Shown here: piece by piece, positions 45,082 to 55,641 of the stretch
How positions within the stretch are numbered: the first letter of the stretch is position 1
Layout: every line of letters starts with the position of its first letter
Origin: Poecilobothrus nobilitatus
Lineage: Eukaryota > Arthropoda > Insecta > Diptera > Dolichopodidae
Reading direction: 5' to 3'
NCBI GenBank assembly: GCA_947095535.1
Contig: OX352772.1
Coordinates: 219,324,279-219,388,278 of the forward strand
Length of the DNA stretch: 64,000 nt
Position numbers and translations under genes: made by a program
The notes under the pieces: model-generated
Database searches by the model: none
Told to the model about the DNA's origin: nothing
The model's input: only the letters and a program-made list of their open reading frames with translations

Positions 45082-45472
45082 ATGGAGAGAGTATACTATA
45101 AGTATTATTTAATTCAATCTGGTAGAGGACTTGATGATATCGGCCCTTTATTACATTCAAATGTATCTTTTCAGAGAGGTCGTGGATTGGGAAGCTTTTT
45201 TTAAATATTTGAAGCCATTATTTACTTCAGGCGATGATATTTTGAAAAAAGAGATTATTAACTCTAATATCAAAGCTTTATCTGATATTGAATCTGGTGC
45301 AAATGTAAAAGAAGTTATGCACGATCGTAGTAAAGAGATTGTTAAAAATGTACGATGTGGTGCCGTACGACAACTGAATGAAATGTATAGTTCTGGTAAA
45401 ATAACACGAAAAGCTATAAAAAGACCATTCATTAAAAATTTAAGTTATTTTACGATAATTTTGCAAAGATAA
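45082..45472 (+). pseudogene. Minor capsid-like protein (pVI/pX-like), frameshifted
   Basis: ATG at 45,082 opens MERVYYKYYLIQSGRGLDDI GPLLHS. The motif RGRGLGSFF is followed at about 45,202 by a T-run frameshift, and the 45,131 frame carries FKYLKPLFTSGDDILKKEII and VRCGAVRQLNEMY. An amphipathic Gly-rich N-terminus followed by an Ala/Lys-rich helix is typical of the membrane-active minor capsid proteins placed just before the MCP. The loss is a single homopolymer indel. Confidence 0.55.
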
Positions 45473-45508
45473 TAACAAAAAGAAACAAAGAGATATTTTT
45501 GATTAATT

Positions 45509-46800
45509 ATGATTGAGTGTATGAAATCTGAGTTGGATTTCTAAAACCCAACCCATTCAATCTAGCATTTAACGAGCTGAAGAAGTTTCCTACAATCCTA
45601 TTGCTTCTTTAGACAACCCCTCAACTATTGAATTTGTTTCACTGGGTCATGATGATACATACAGAGATTTGTCTTCTACATATTTGAGATTAAAAGAAAT
45701 TAAAGAACTATGGAACAGATTGGAATAATGATAAAAATGCTGATGAAAAAATAATAATACAATCAAGTGTAACTAATAACATTTTACATTCTTTAATGAA
45801 ACATTAATGTTCAATTAAATGGCAAAAATATAACACCATCTGATGAAAATTATCACTATATAGCTTATATTTAATCATTATTAAATTAAGGCACATATGC
45901 TGCTGCAACTCATTTAGAATGTGCAGGATGGATTTTAGATAAAGTAAATATAGCTAAATCTTATAATAATGGATCAAAAGGGCGCGAAAAATTGTATCAT
46001 AATAGCAGTGTAGTTGAACTTATGGGTAAACTACACGTAGAAATGTTTAATCAACTTACTATACTTATAAATAATGTTGACATTCGTATAGTTTTAACAC
46101 TTGAAAACCCAGATTTTTATCTTTTTGCAGACGATTCTGATGAATCACAATTAAAAATTATAGAAGCCACGCTAATTATGAGGTATGTTATCGTTAATCC
46201 AAGCGTGCTGTTATCACACAATGCTGTTCTTGGGAAATCCAATGCTAAATATAATTATTAACGCGTTAAAGTAAAAAGTTTTCCAATTCTAATGAACAGC
46301 TCATTAATATCACATGATAATGTTTTTATTGGACAGTTGCCAAACAGAATAATTTTTTGTATGTCACAAAATGTGGGTTACTCTGGAAAAAGATAAAAAA
46401 CCCATACAATTTTAAACATTTTGATATTTCACAATTTGTGTTAAACGTAAATGGTGTTCAAATACCTAATTCAGTAATTGAAACCAGGTTTTCAGATGAA
46501 AATAATTGCTATACAAAAGCATACAGTACACTTTTTTCAGGAACTGGAATTTACCACAATGATAAAGGTCATCAGATAACAAATTCTATGTTTAGTAATG
46601 GATTTTTTATACTAGCTTTTGATTTAAATCTAGATGCATCTGGAAATGAAGTATGTCAAAATTTACTAAAACAGGGTGCAGTTAGAATTGAGGCAAGGTT
46701 ATCAAAACCACTTACATCTACATTAACTGCTATTGTTTATGGAGAATTTATTTATGAATATTCGACAAGATGTCATCGTTCTGTGCACTTGTGGATGTGA
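45509..46800 (+). pseudogene. Polinton major capsid protein (double jelly-roll), broken
   Basis: ATG at 45,509 (MIECMKSELDF, then a stop). Other frames give NPIASLDNPSTIEFVSLGHD, TYRDLSSTYLRL, TYAAATHLECAGWIL, ELMGKLHVEMFNQLTILINN (45,992-46,261), a FIGQLPNRI block, and at the end FNFKHFDISQFVLNVNGVQI-like sequence, TGIYHNDKGHQIT and GAVRIEARLSKPLTSTLTAI (46,357-46,800). Order and spacing match insect Polinton MCPs of about 430-500 aa. At least five breaks. No counterpart is recognised in element A. Confidence 0.8.
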
Positions 46801-47087
46801 AGTTTTGTTGTGATGATAAAAATACTTTATTTGTAAAAGAAATTTGTTTAGTTGGAATTAAAAAACCCTGTAAAAAATTTGTAAGAGTTTACTTACAAAT
46901 TTTCAAACAAAGAAATTATAAATAAATTACTCTTCCGGAATTGTACATAATGATAAAATTGACGAAAATTAAGGCAGGTACTAAAAAAATTTGATGTTAT
47001 TATAACAAATGAAAAAATAAAAAAGGAGTTTTTAATGAACTACGTTAATGAAATAAGTAGATTGTATGATTTGAGTCAGTTTGAGTT
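46801..47087. other. Intergenic region of Polinton B
   Basis: No clear gene; decayed plus-strand frames such as KNPVKNLxxLQIFKQRNY may be the tail of an extra small gene. AT-rich. Confidence 0.35.
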
Positions 47088-47561
47088 ATGAACACTTTAG
47101 AAATAACTAGTGTCTTAAAATGTAACAAATTTACAAAAAAATATTTTTAGGGAGTTTTTGCTTTAGACAAGATTCCAAAAATAATAGAAAAACTAACTTT
47201 TTTAATTGTAAACACTGACAAGATAAAAGATCCGGGAACACATTGTTTTGCCCTTTATATTCCAAAGCATGGTTGCACAGAATATTTTTATTCGTATGGT
47301 GGAGTTCCAGATAAACCGGAAATTTTGAAATACTTGAAAAATCAGTGCATAGTTTTTAATAATAGGCAGATACAGGGTTTTCCTTCAGATTTATGTGTTT
47401 ATGGCTGCTATAAAAGTTTTGGTTTAAATATGACAACTTTTTTTAATGAATTTCACAAAGATAATCATATAGAAAACGACAATCTGATTATTAATATGTT
47501 TTACAACTTATTTCAAAATTCAAATTTTTCACAATCTTGTGTCCCTCAGCAATATAATTAA
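47088..47561 (+). pseudogene. Polinton B adenain-like cysteine protease
   Basis: MNTLEIT at 47,088, KFTKKYF then a stop near 47,150, FALDKIP, FLIVNTDKIKDPGTHCFALY (catalytic His), EYFYSYGGVP where the usual catalytic Asp position is Tyr, RQIQGF (Gln) and DLCVYGC (nucleophile Cys). So it carries both a nonsense lesion and loss of the catalytic Asp. Cousin of the element A protease but clearly divergent. Confidence 0.75.
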
Positions 47562-47590
47562 TATTAAAAAGATTTAGTTAAAACGTAGTA

Positions 47591-48045
47591 ATGGAAGATC
47601 AACGTTCGAACAGAAATTTTGCTGTTGAGTTATACATATTTCAACAGAAATCAGTCATTAAAAGTTTTTGTTGGTTTTGATACAGAATCTCTTGTAGCAA
47701 CTTGCATTTTTCACCGTATTGGAAAAAAGCCAGCTATTTTAAAATATCATGATTGGTGTAAGTTCCATCAGCAATTTTGTGAAAGGTACTCGAAACAATC
47801 AATAAAGAATACAAAGTTATGTTTACAATATGGGTAAAGAATTGTTATTGGCCGATTTACATCGACTCTGTATACTTTAAAGCATTTTGTGCGGGAATTT
47901 ATAAGAGTAGAAATAGATTTTTTATTTGTAGATGATGTTGCTATATTATTATCAAAACAAGTTTGACCTGTAAAACTTCGATTGCATACATCACATTTAA
48001 TATTTGGAAAATTACGTCACATGCTGGAGATGATTTGCAAAAGAA
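47591..48045 (+). pseudogene. Unknown Polinton B protein downstream of protease
   Basis: Opens MEDQRSNRNFAVELYIFQQK at 47,591, shifts frame, then FDTESLVATCIFHRIGKKPA (47,619-47,837), and after a stop IGRFTSTLYTLKHFVREFIR and VEIDFLFVDDVAILLSKQV. Protein-like throughout. A short gene following the protease with an LYTLKHF motif is seen in related elements (from memory). Function unknown. Confidence 0.4.
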
Positions 48046-48059
48046 GTGTAGTAAAATAA

Positions 48060-48450
48060 TAATAATATTAATAATACCAATAATAGTAACGGCTACAGGG
48101 ACAGTGGGGGTTGCCTTCAATAATTACCTCATGTAGTTACTATATACTACTACTACATGTTGTAACTGTTGTGACGGCTTTAGTCACTGTTAGCAAAATA
48201 GTAATAATAATAGGCGGATTCATTGTTTCCTTACAGTCCCACTCCCAATTCAATGTTTCCGTATCCATTTCCTATCCTTTCCTATCCCTACTCCCTAGCC
48301 AATATGCTGCGTTCGCAGGTAAGGGTTTCATCCCATTATATTGACTAAAGGGGGAGGTGGGTTTAGTCAGTAAGAATCTGACACTACCAAGGGGGACATT
48401 TTTGGTGTTTTTGGAAGATTCCCACCTTCCTTAGGAAAAAAAAAAATAAA
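48060..48450 (+). mobile_element. LINE or SINE 3' end with A-rich tail
   Basis: GC-richer segment with GGTGGGTTTAGTCAGTAAGA ATCTGACACTACC, a phrase typical of dipteran non-LTR 3' ends, then a GATTCCCACCTTCC stretch and an AAAAAAAAAATAAAG tail at 48,437-48,451. It truncates both Polinton B and the LTR element leader beside it. No coding part present. Confidence 0.55.
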
Positions 48451-48571
48451 GAACAAACTATTAAGAGTTTAAAAACAAGTAACTTATATCAGTTTGATAT
48501 CGTTTAATCAGACTCAAATGAACTTTAAGGGTTTGTGCCCTTTGCAATATCAAGAGTAATTTACTTAGTGT

Positions 48572-48589
48572 ATCCTACCGACTGCGCCA
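48572..48589 (-). promoter_or_regulatory. tRNA-Ser primer-binding site of an LTR retrotransposon
   Basis: The plus strand ATCCTACCGACTGCGCCA equals the 3' end of an insect tRNA-Ser including CCA. On the minus strand this is an 18-nt PBS starting TGGCGCAGTCGG, as used by gypsy-group elements. The LTR therefore lies at higher coordinates. Confidence 0.8.
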
Positions 48590-49346
48590 ATTAAATTAAT
48601 TCTTCTCGTTAATTTATTTATAAAGTGAAAATAAAACATTTATTTATTTAATTAAATAGAAACACAACATTATTTATTTTTTCTTTGATACTACTTTTTT
48701 AATTTTTATCTGAACTCGACAAGAACTTAAACAAAACTAGGAAGATCGTTATTAAACTAGGAAGATCGAACTGAACCGATATGCTTTATCAATAATATCA
48801 ATAAATAATCTAGTTTATGAATATTCCACTTAAGAATATTACGCAACATTACAACATTAACGAAATTCGCTTTCTTTTGATTTCCCAATAAATACAGGTC
48901 ATTATAGAAAACGAATTTTGTTATCGTTGCACATTGCATTTTAAAATAAAGCGCGAATGTAAAAAAGAAAAATTCTCAGGTATGTAGGCAGGTCGTTATT
49001 TTATAATACAATTTTTATAATTTACTTATTTTATCTTTTTGTGGAAAATACGTAATTTAGAAAAATTAAATTATTAGTTTTTATATTTTTATTTTAAATT
49101 TTTGACCATCTTAGGGTTTTATATTACCTTAGGGTCTAGGATATATATCTATGTATATATTTTGTTGTTTTCTTGTCACTCCTATAAGGAGCGTAGGTCA
49201 TTCACTAAGTCATTTATTAATCACATTTGACTAAGTTTCAGTTTCTCGAATCATTAATTTCACTAAACCTTTGATTACTCGGCTGTAGTTATTGTACAAG
49301 ATTGTGAGACATAAATATTTCTTTATTTCTACGCCATCTAGTAACT
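48590..49346 (-). mobile_element. Probable errantivirus-type LTR
   Basis: Minus-strand LTR directly upstream of the PBS. A candidate 5' terminus is AGTTACTAGATGG at 49,346 (gypsy-group LTRs usually start AGTTA) and the 3' terminus abuts the PBS at 48,590, giving about 757 bp with AATAAA-type signals. The gag that should follow the PBS is missing because the 48,060-48,450 element is there. The 5' end is uncertain. Confidence 0.5.
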
Positions 49347-49621
49347 TGTACATGAATTACTTTATTATTATTAGATATTTATTATATACTTATGGCTTTA
49401 TTATTTTATTACAATATGATGTGATATGATATTAATTATTATAAGATAGATAAACTTATTTTTAATTTAATTATATTTTACTATTTACACATTATAAGAG
49501 CATCTCTTTTTTATATTAGATCGCCTTTTGCCTTTACCATGTTGGCCATCTTGGTACAAGTATTCAATTATAATTATATTTATTATTTTGTTTACATTAT
49601 TTTATTATATTTTATATATTA
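49347..49621. other. AT-rich DNA, no gene seen
   Basis: ATTATT/TATA-rich simple sequence between the LTR and the tRNA-like repeats. Confidence 0.5.
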
Positions 49622-49623
49622 TT

Positions 49624-49700
49624 TTTGACATGACCGGGATTTGAACCCGAGACCTTTCACCCGAAAGGCCGGTGACTTACGCACTGCACCATTGGTCAGA
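49624..49700 (-). repeat. tRNA-like repeat, best copy
   Basis: The minus strand gives GGTGCAGTGCGTAAGTCACC (a D-arm with GGTG/CACC stem), CCTTTCGGGTGAAAGG (anticodon-like arm with a 6-nt loop) and GGGTTCAAATCCC (B box). The acceptor stem does not pair and the anticodon loop is one base short, so it is not a functional tRNA. More likely a tRNA-derived SINE head. Confidence 0.55.
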
Positions 49701-49736
49701 TATAAGAAAAATTAATATTATTTTTTATTAATCTAC

Positions 49737-49805
49737 ATGATCTAGCCGGGGTTTGAACCTGTGACCTTTCAAATGAAAAGCCGGTGTCTTAACAACTAAA
49801 TCATT
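49737..49805 (-). repeat. tRNA-like repeat, second copy
   Basis: Same architecture as its neighbour 40 bp away in the same orientation: CTTTTCATTTGAAAGG hairpin, GGGTTTGAACCCC-like B box (here AGGTTCAAACCCC). More degenerate. Confidence 0.5.
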
Positions 49806-50327
49806 AGCTATATTCAATCTATGTATACATCATAAAAAAACTATACTATATAGAGTAATCATCCCGTAATCATCATCATAAAAATTTGTTAGCTAATTGT
49901 GTACAAAATGAAGTACCCCGAAAATCTGCATACCATTAAAATGTTTACAGAAATATATATTGCTATACAGAATTCTCAATTCTAATGCAGAAATCATATT
50001 ATGTTCCTAACCTATATAAACTATGTCTACACCTTATAAAAAAATATTATTGATATTGTTATGATCAGAATACTATTTTTTTTTTAATGTAATTTTTACA
50101 GATGTGTGAGTGTATATAAGAATTTGAATAGATCATTTTAATATGTGCATATTATATTGTTTTTTATGTGAATGGCTATCTGTATTTGTACAATATATAT
50201 TATATACGATGAAGAAATCATGTATATTAAACTTTAAGTACAGAGCGGTGGTTTATTTTTGTAATTGTTTTTTGGTTGATATTTTATTTTTTATCTACAT
50301 ATTGAAATAATTCTTCTCATTATTTTT
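49806..50327. other. AT-rich DNA, no gene seen
   Basis: Simple AT-rich sequence with TATATA/GTGTAT tracts up to the family 1 repeat. No coding or RNA signal. Confidence 0.5.
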
Positions 50328-51619
50328 ATACCCGTATGAACTATGTTCAAGGGTATAATAAATTTGCCATTACGTTTGTGACACCTTAAAGCAGTCGAGC
50401 TAGATATAGTGTCAAAGGTATGGATCGGCTCAGAATCGAATTCTGAGTCGATTAAGCCATGTGCGTCCGTCCGTCCGTCCGTCCGTCCGCACGTTAACTC
50501 AAAAAATAAAGGAGCTAGGAGGCTGAAATTTTTTTTACGGCACTTTTGCAAAATTGTTAGTTTTGCCATTTAAATCCAACATTTTCGGTCGGCGGGTTCG
50601 AGTAGTTGCCATACAACTTCTATCTTTATATAGAAATAACTCAGTATCTATTCAAGCTAGGTTTCTGAAATTTTGCAAATGATGATCAAGTTTATGGCAA
50701 CAACTTCTGTAAAATTTGGTTGTGGTGGTGCGGCGGGTTCGGATAGCTGCCATACAACTTCTCCGTTTAAATGAGAATAACTCAGTGTCTATTGAAGCTA
50801 TCAGCCTGATATTTAGTAACAAGGTGTCGAGTTACAGGCCAACAACTTTTGTGAAATTTGGTTGGTCTAGAGCAGCCGGTTCAGGCTTCTTGCACCTCTT
50901 CGAACTTAATAAAGCTAGGCGTCTGAAATCTTGCAAATGATGATCAAATTTTATGGCAACCACTTTTGCAAAATTTGGTTGTGGTGGTGCGACGGGTTCG
51001 GGTAGCTGCCATACAACTTATCCGTTTAAATGAGAATAACTCAGTGTCTATTGAAGCTAGGAACCTGAAATTTAGTAAAGAGATGTCGAGTTATAGGCCA
51101 ACAACTTTTGTAAAATTTGGTTGATCTAGAGCAGCCGGTTCAGGCTTCTTGCACCTCTTGGAACTTAATGAAGCTAGGCGTCTGAAATCTTGCAAATGAT
51201 GATCAAGTTTTATGGCAACCACTTTTGCTAAATTTGGTTGTGGAGGTGCTACGCGTTCGGGTAGCTGCCATACAACTTATCCGTTTAAATGAGAATAACT
51301 CAGTGTCTATTGAAGCTAGGAACCTGAAATTTAGTAAAGAGGTGTCGAGTTATAGGCCAACAACTTTTGTAAAATTTGGTTGATCTAGAGCAGCCGGTTC
51401 AGGCTTCTTGCACCTCTTGGAACTTAATGAAGCTAGGCGCAATAGATTCAGGTAGCTGTCATACAACTCCACAATTTACATAAATATATCTCTGTAGTTC
51501 GGTACTAAAACATCTGAATGTTTTTAAAAGATGATCAAGTTTTATAGAAACAGGATATATTACGTTCATACGGGTATCCCAGAGTTGACACAGTCTACTC
51601 TACTGCACTCTTCCTCGTT
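50328..51619 (+). mobile_element. DINE-1/mini-me-like repeat family 1, full copy 1
   Basis: Starts ATACCCGTATGAAC with the exact inverse GTTCATACGGGTAT at 51,564-51,577, then a conserved tail ending TTCCTCGTT. Internal (GTCC)n at 50,464-50,489 and about three units of a 259-bp repeat beginning TGTGGTGGTG at 50,721, 50,980 and 51,239. Mini-me elements are defined by such a GTCY proto-microsatellite. Confidence 0.85.
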
Positions 51620-53100
51620 TCTTATTGATTTTTAAGCATGCATAAAAATAAAAAAAAGAATAGGTACTTACATAATTATAATATTTTGTGTATTAATGGA
51701 CTTGTGAGAATTGTTAAATGTTTAGGCGACAGACAAACTAGTTATAATTTTATTTGTTTTACAAAATTAACAAGGTAGAATGTAAACCAACGGTTTTTAA
51801 AAGCGCACATTTCCAAAACTCAATACAAACTGTTTAGAAGTGTGACTTACACAAAAATTTGAAAATTTCATGTAATAAGAAAAAATGTTAAAATAGGACA
51901 TTTTAGAAATTTTGAGGGGCCGTAAGTCCGGAATCCTATACAACTAAGAAAAGCCGTTAACACACGTAAAAATATATTATTGAACCTTTAATTTTCATGT
52001 CTTGCCGAAGAAAAATTTGTACAGGTGCCTAAGTTACAGGTGTCTAAAAATAGCAAATTTTCAATTTTTGAGGCATAATTACTCTTAAAGAGGGGGTGTT
52101 ACCAAAAAATTTTCTGAGGAAACTTATACTAATTCTAAAAGTTCTTTCTTGTCTCAAAATTTCAGGTTCCTACCTAAAGGGGTGCCGGAGTTATGAAAAA
52201 AGAAATTTCATGCAAAATGTGGTTTTCACATAACGGTAAATTTAAATAGTAAATTACAAAATATGACATAATATTGATATTGTTTTATATAGATAATAAA
52301 ATTTTCGATCTTTTGGCGGTTTTAGATTGCAAAATTATTACGCAGAGCCCGAGATATATACATCTGAAAATGGGGCTTTTTCGCAATTTTGAAGAGCTGC
52401 AACTTTGGAACCCTTTACAATTAAAATAAACCTTTAACACACGTAAAAATATATTATTGTAGCTTTAATTTTTATATCTTGCAGAAGTAAAATGTGTAGA
52501 GGTTCCTAAGTTACAGGTGTTTAAAAATAGCAAATTTTCAATTTTTAAGCCCTAATACCTCATAAACAGGGGGTGGTCCGAAAAAATTTTCTGAGCAAAC
52601 TTATACTAATTCTAAAAGTGCTTTCTTGCCTCAAAATTTCAAGCTTCTATCTAGAAGCGTGCCGGAGTTATGAAAGTAGAAAAATCATGCAAAATTTGGT
52701 TTTCACATAACGGTAAATTTAAATACTAAATTTAAAAAAATTGTATAATTTTGATATTAATTTACAAAGATAAAAGAAACACCTGTCGAATGACGTTTTC
52801 AGATTGAAAAAATCTTATGCAGAACATAAGATATATGCATTTAAAAATAGGGCTTTTTCAAAGTTTGAGGGGCTGTAGCTCCGTAATGGGGGGGGCTACA
52901 TGAAAAAGTTGTTCCACAAAATTATTTTTTTTATGAGACCTACCTATGGTTAAAATTTTTTTTCTCTATCTTTAACGGTGTAGAAGTTTTGTAAACAGAC
53001 GGACGGACGGACGGACGGACAGAGTGAAACTAATAAGCACATTTTTTCAAAATTTTTTTGGATATGTGCTAAAAATAAAGTTAATATAAATAATGTTTTT
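51620..53100 (+). mobile_element. Repeat family 4 (DINE-like) with 477-bp units
   Basis: Two clear units of 477 bp (phrase AAATAGCAAATTTTCAATTT at about 52,047 and 52,524; CACATAACGGTAAATTTAAA at about 52,227 and 52,707) and a partial third, ending with (GGAC)n at 52,994-53,020 and GTGAAACTAATAAGCACATT. Text such as TAACGGTAAATTTA and CACCTGTAACTTG echoes family 2, suggesting a common ancestor. The left boundary is not sharp. Confidence 0.65.
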
Positions 53101-54050
53101 AATTATTTTGAAAGAAAATTCGTTACTTAAATTGAGTTTAATTTCTTTTTAAAGTATATTATATATAGGTACATATGTGGAATTTAATCAAATTTCTAAT
53201 GTTTTTTTAAAAAGCTAATTCAGTAAAAAAAAAGTTATTTTTAATTCGGTTAAAAGAATAAAATTCAAGTGGAATTAAATGAAAATTACATTGATAATTA
53301 ACAAAAAAATCAAAATATTTATAATATTTTACATAATTTTGTAAGACAACCACATGAAGACTTTTCAAATTTAATCTTTTCAAGTTTAATCTTTTCTGCG
53401 AGTATACCTACACTTTTTTTGCCTATGCATATTCAATCACAATTAAAATATTCATAAGTAGTAATAAAAGCCAAAACAATTTAACAAAAAAAGTTTGTAA
53501 TAAAGTTTGTCATAAAATTGATTTTAGGAGGGAAAAAACCAACTGGAAAATTTTATTATGTATTATAAGTATTAAAATATTACATTATTGAATAATTTTT
53601 CAATTGGCATAAAAAACCCTCTTTTTATTAAATAAAATAAGAAAATAATAAAAATTCATAGGTACATCATAGGTATTAGATTAAAAGAATGTATAATATA
53701 AAATAAAACATTCTTTAAAAAAAAATAAAACAAAACAAGTATTTATAAAAACATAATAAAATATAACAATGTAATTAAGAACATATGAAAAAAAATATAA
53801 TGTGATAAAATTAATTTCAGACTTAAATTAATAATCTCATTTTATTGCACCAAAATTAGTTTCAGTTGAACTATAATGTCCATGAAAAAAAAGAAAATGT
53901 TAAATCAATATATTCAAAAATTAAAACAAAAAAAAGTTTATGAAAATATATTTTATTACTAAAAAATTACAACCATAATGAAACAAAATTTTTTTATAAG
54001 AAAACATAAAACATAATTTTTTTTATGGAAATTTTGAGAAAAGTACTGGC
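53101..54050. other. Very AT-rich region, no gene seen
   Basis: A/T homopolymer-rich DNA. Polymorphic-looking AAAATAAAA runs. No frame above noise. Confidence 0.5.
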
Positions 54051-55445
54051 CAAATAGATGGATATGAAATTGAGTTATTTCGAAATTTTTTTCTGTTGGA
54101 GCTTTTAAATGAATAATTTCTGAATCATTTTTATAGTTTTTTTGATAAATAAATTGCTCCGAATCAAGTAATAACGGATTATCGAAAGCTTATTAGCAGC
54201 AGCAACTGAATGACTAAAGATCTGACAAGCCAATTTAACGTTCGTTTTTTCAAATGAGTTTGGAGAAATATTTTTTTTTGAAAGTTTCGGGCACATTTTC
54301 TTGCGATTGCCTCTTTCGTGAAGACAAAGTGACTGAATAATCTTAAATAAAACTTCCCCATGATCAGGTATCTAAATTATATTTAAGAAATGTGTTACGA
54401 AAAGATTTAACTAAGTGTATTACTGGATCGAAAATTGAAAAAACTTTTTTTTAACCCCATTGAGATTATAAATAAAATAGGGACTTTTTTTTTGAAACTC
54501 CTAACATTTTAAAAAATTTTCTATTATGAGGACCCTGATCACAAATAACTGCCCTAAAATTAAGATTTAGATTGAAAGCTGTATTTAAATTTAAGTTTAA
54601 TAAATTTTGGAGATCTATATTACTAATACTCTTATTTGTTGTGTAATAACTAAGTACATATTTCCAATTATGAATTAAGCATTTTAGCATAAATACGCAA
54701 ATATACTTTGCAATTTCTTTTGTCCTTTTGTGACCATAGTAGGAAAGCCCAATTACTTCGCTCTATTTATAGCTATTTCATTGGAAACTAACACAGCTTC
54801 TTTGGAATTTGAATTTGAAAATATAACACCTAATTCAGTTAAATTTTTTTGATTGAAACCTACATTTAAATATTTAATTGGTATCCACCTATTTAATGAG
54901 GAAAGATGTGGTAAATTAAATTCTATGCCATTTCTTAAAATATTAAATCCTTTTGGATTTGAACTAAAATAAATATTTAAAGCTACCTTTTTCACTTCCT
55001 GACCAGTTTCCAGTATTTTTAAAATTCATTTTTACGAGTGTTTTTGGATTATTGCTTAAATGAGGTTGTTCCTCAAGTGAACTAATAAAACTATCGTGCT
55101 TTTGTTTCTTAATTTTACGTTTTAACTTTTTATTTTTAATTTTTAAATTACCTACTTGCTTTTTTAAATTTATATATGCCTTTTTATAGAATCCTAAAAC
55201 TTTTCGTGATGAGGAAAATTTTTTAAAATTCTTGCTTGAAATTGTACACAATTTTTGCAAAAACCAATTTCAGGAAAAATGTTAGGAGATGTTGGCCGAT
55301 CATTTTCAAAAGGTGTATTATATTGACTTTCTACGGGGCAATTTTTTACACCAAATTCGGAAATATTGAAATTTTGTGGTTGCTTGAATTTGAAGGTTAA
55401 TATTGTTTTCGTTTTCATTGTTATTAAATAAAAAAGGGGCAATTG
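54050..55445 (-). pseudogene. P-element-like (THAP9-type) transposase relic
   Basis: Minus-strand order: Cys-containing N-terminal part with NIFPEIGFCKNCVQFQ (55,194-55,442), a lysine-rich coiled-coil (LKKQVGNLKIKNKKLKRKIK, 54,964-55,260), FNLPHLSSLNRWIPI (54,753-54,995), NWKYVLSYYTTNKS and FRAVICDQGPHNRKFFKMLG (54,466-54,690, the conserved catalytic-core Asp region), then KNISPNSFEKTNVKLACQIF (54,105-54,296). This motif order is that of P-element/THAP9 transposases. The THAP zinc finger itself is not convincingly present. At least four frame breaks. Confidence 0.75.
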
Positions 55446-55475
55446 CTACATTGTGAGGAATTGCCCCTTTTTTTT
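55431..55475. repeat. GC-containing perfect hairpin
   Basis: AAAAAGGGGCAATTG with the inverse AATTGCCCCTTTTT, loop about 15 nt. It lies right at the N-terminal edge of the P-like relic and about 200 bp before the piggyBac end. Could be an old terminal structure or a terminator. Confidence 0.6.
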
Positions 55476-55641
55476 TACGTTCTGCCCAAAAATATTATTT
55501 CAAAATGATCTTGGCTTACTCTTAAATGTGTTTTTTTGATATTTTCAATACTCACGTTACATTTGAAGGCCCAGATTTTGAATAGATTTTTGTCCTTAGG
55601 AAATATATAAAACTTTCCGTCAAAAGCTCTTTAACATTCTT

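Larger units (their letters stand above)
41940..48045. mobile_element. Polinton/Maverick element B, decayed
   Basis: Distinct from element A. It holds ATPase, PX-like protein, an unknown gene, a large structural-type protein, a pVI/pX-like minor capsid protein, major capsid protein, adenain-like protease and one further gene, all plus strand, with one minus-strand gene at the left end. No PolB or integrase found, and ends not resolved. A family 3 repeat fragment is inserted at 43,868-44,135. Confidence 0.85.

Noticed and set aside
50291..50569. Minus-strand frame with CGRTDGRTDAHG, repeated at 58,848-59,231
   Set aside because: It is the translation of the (GTCC)n tract and conserved repeat DNA of family 1, commonly mis-annotated as protein.
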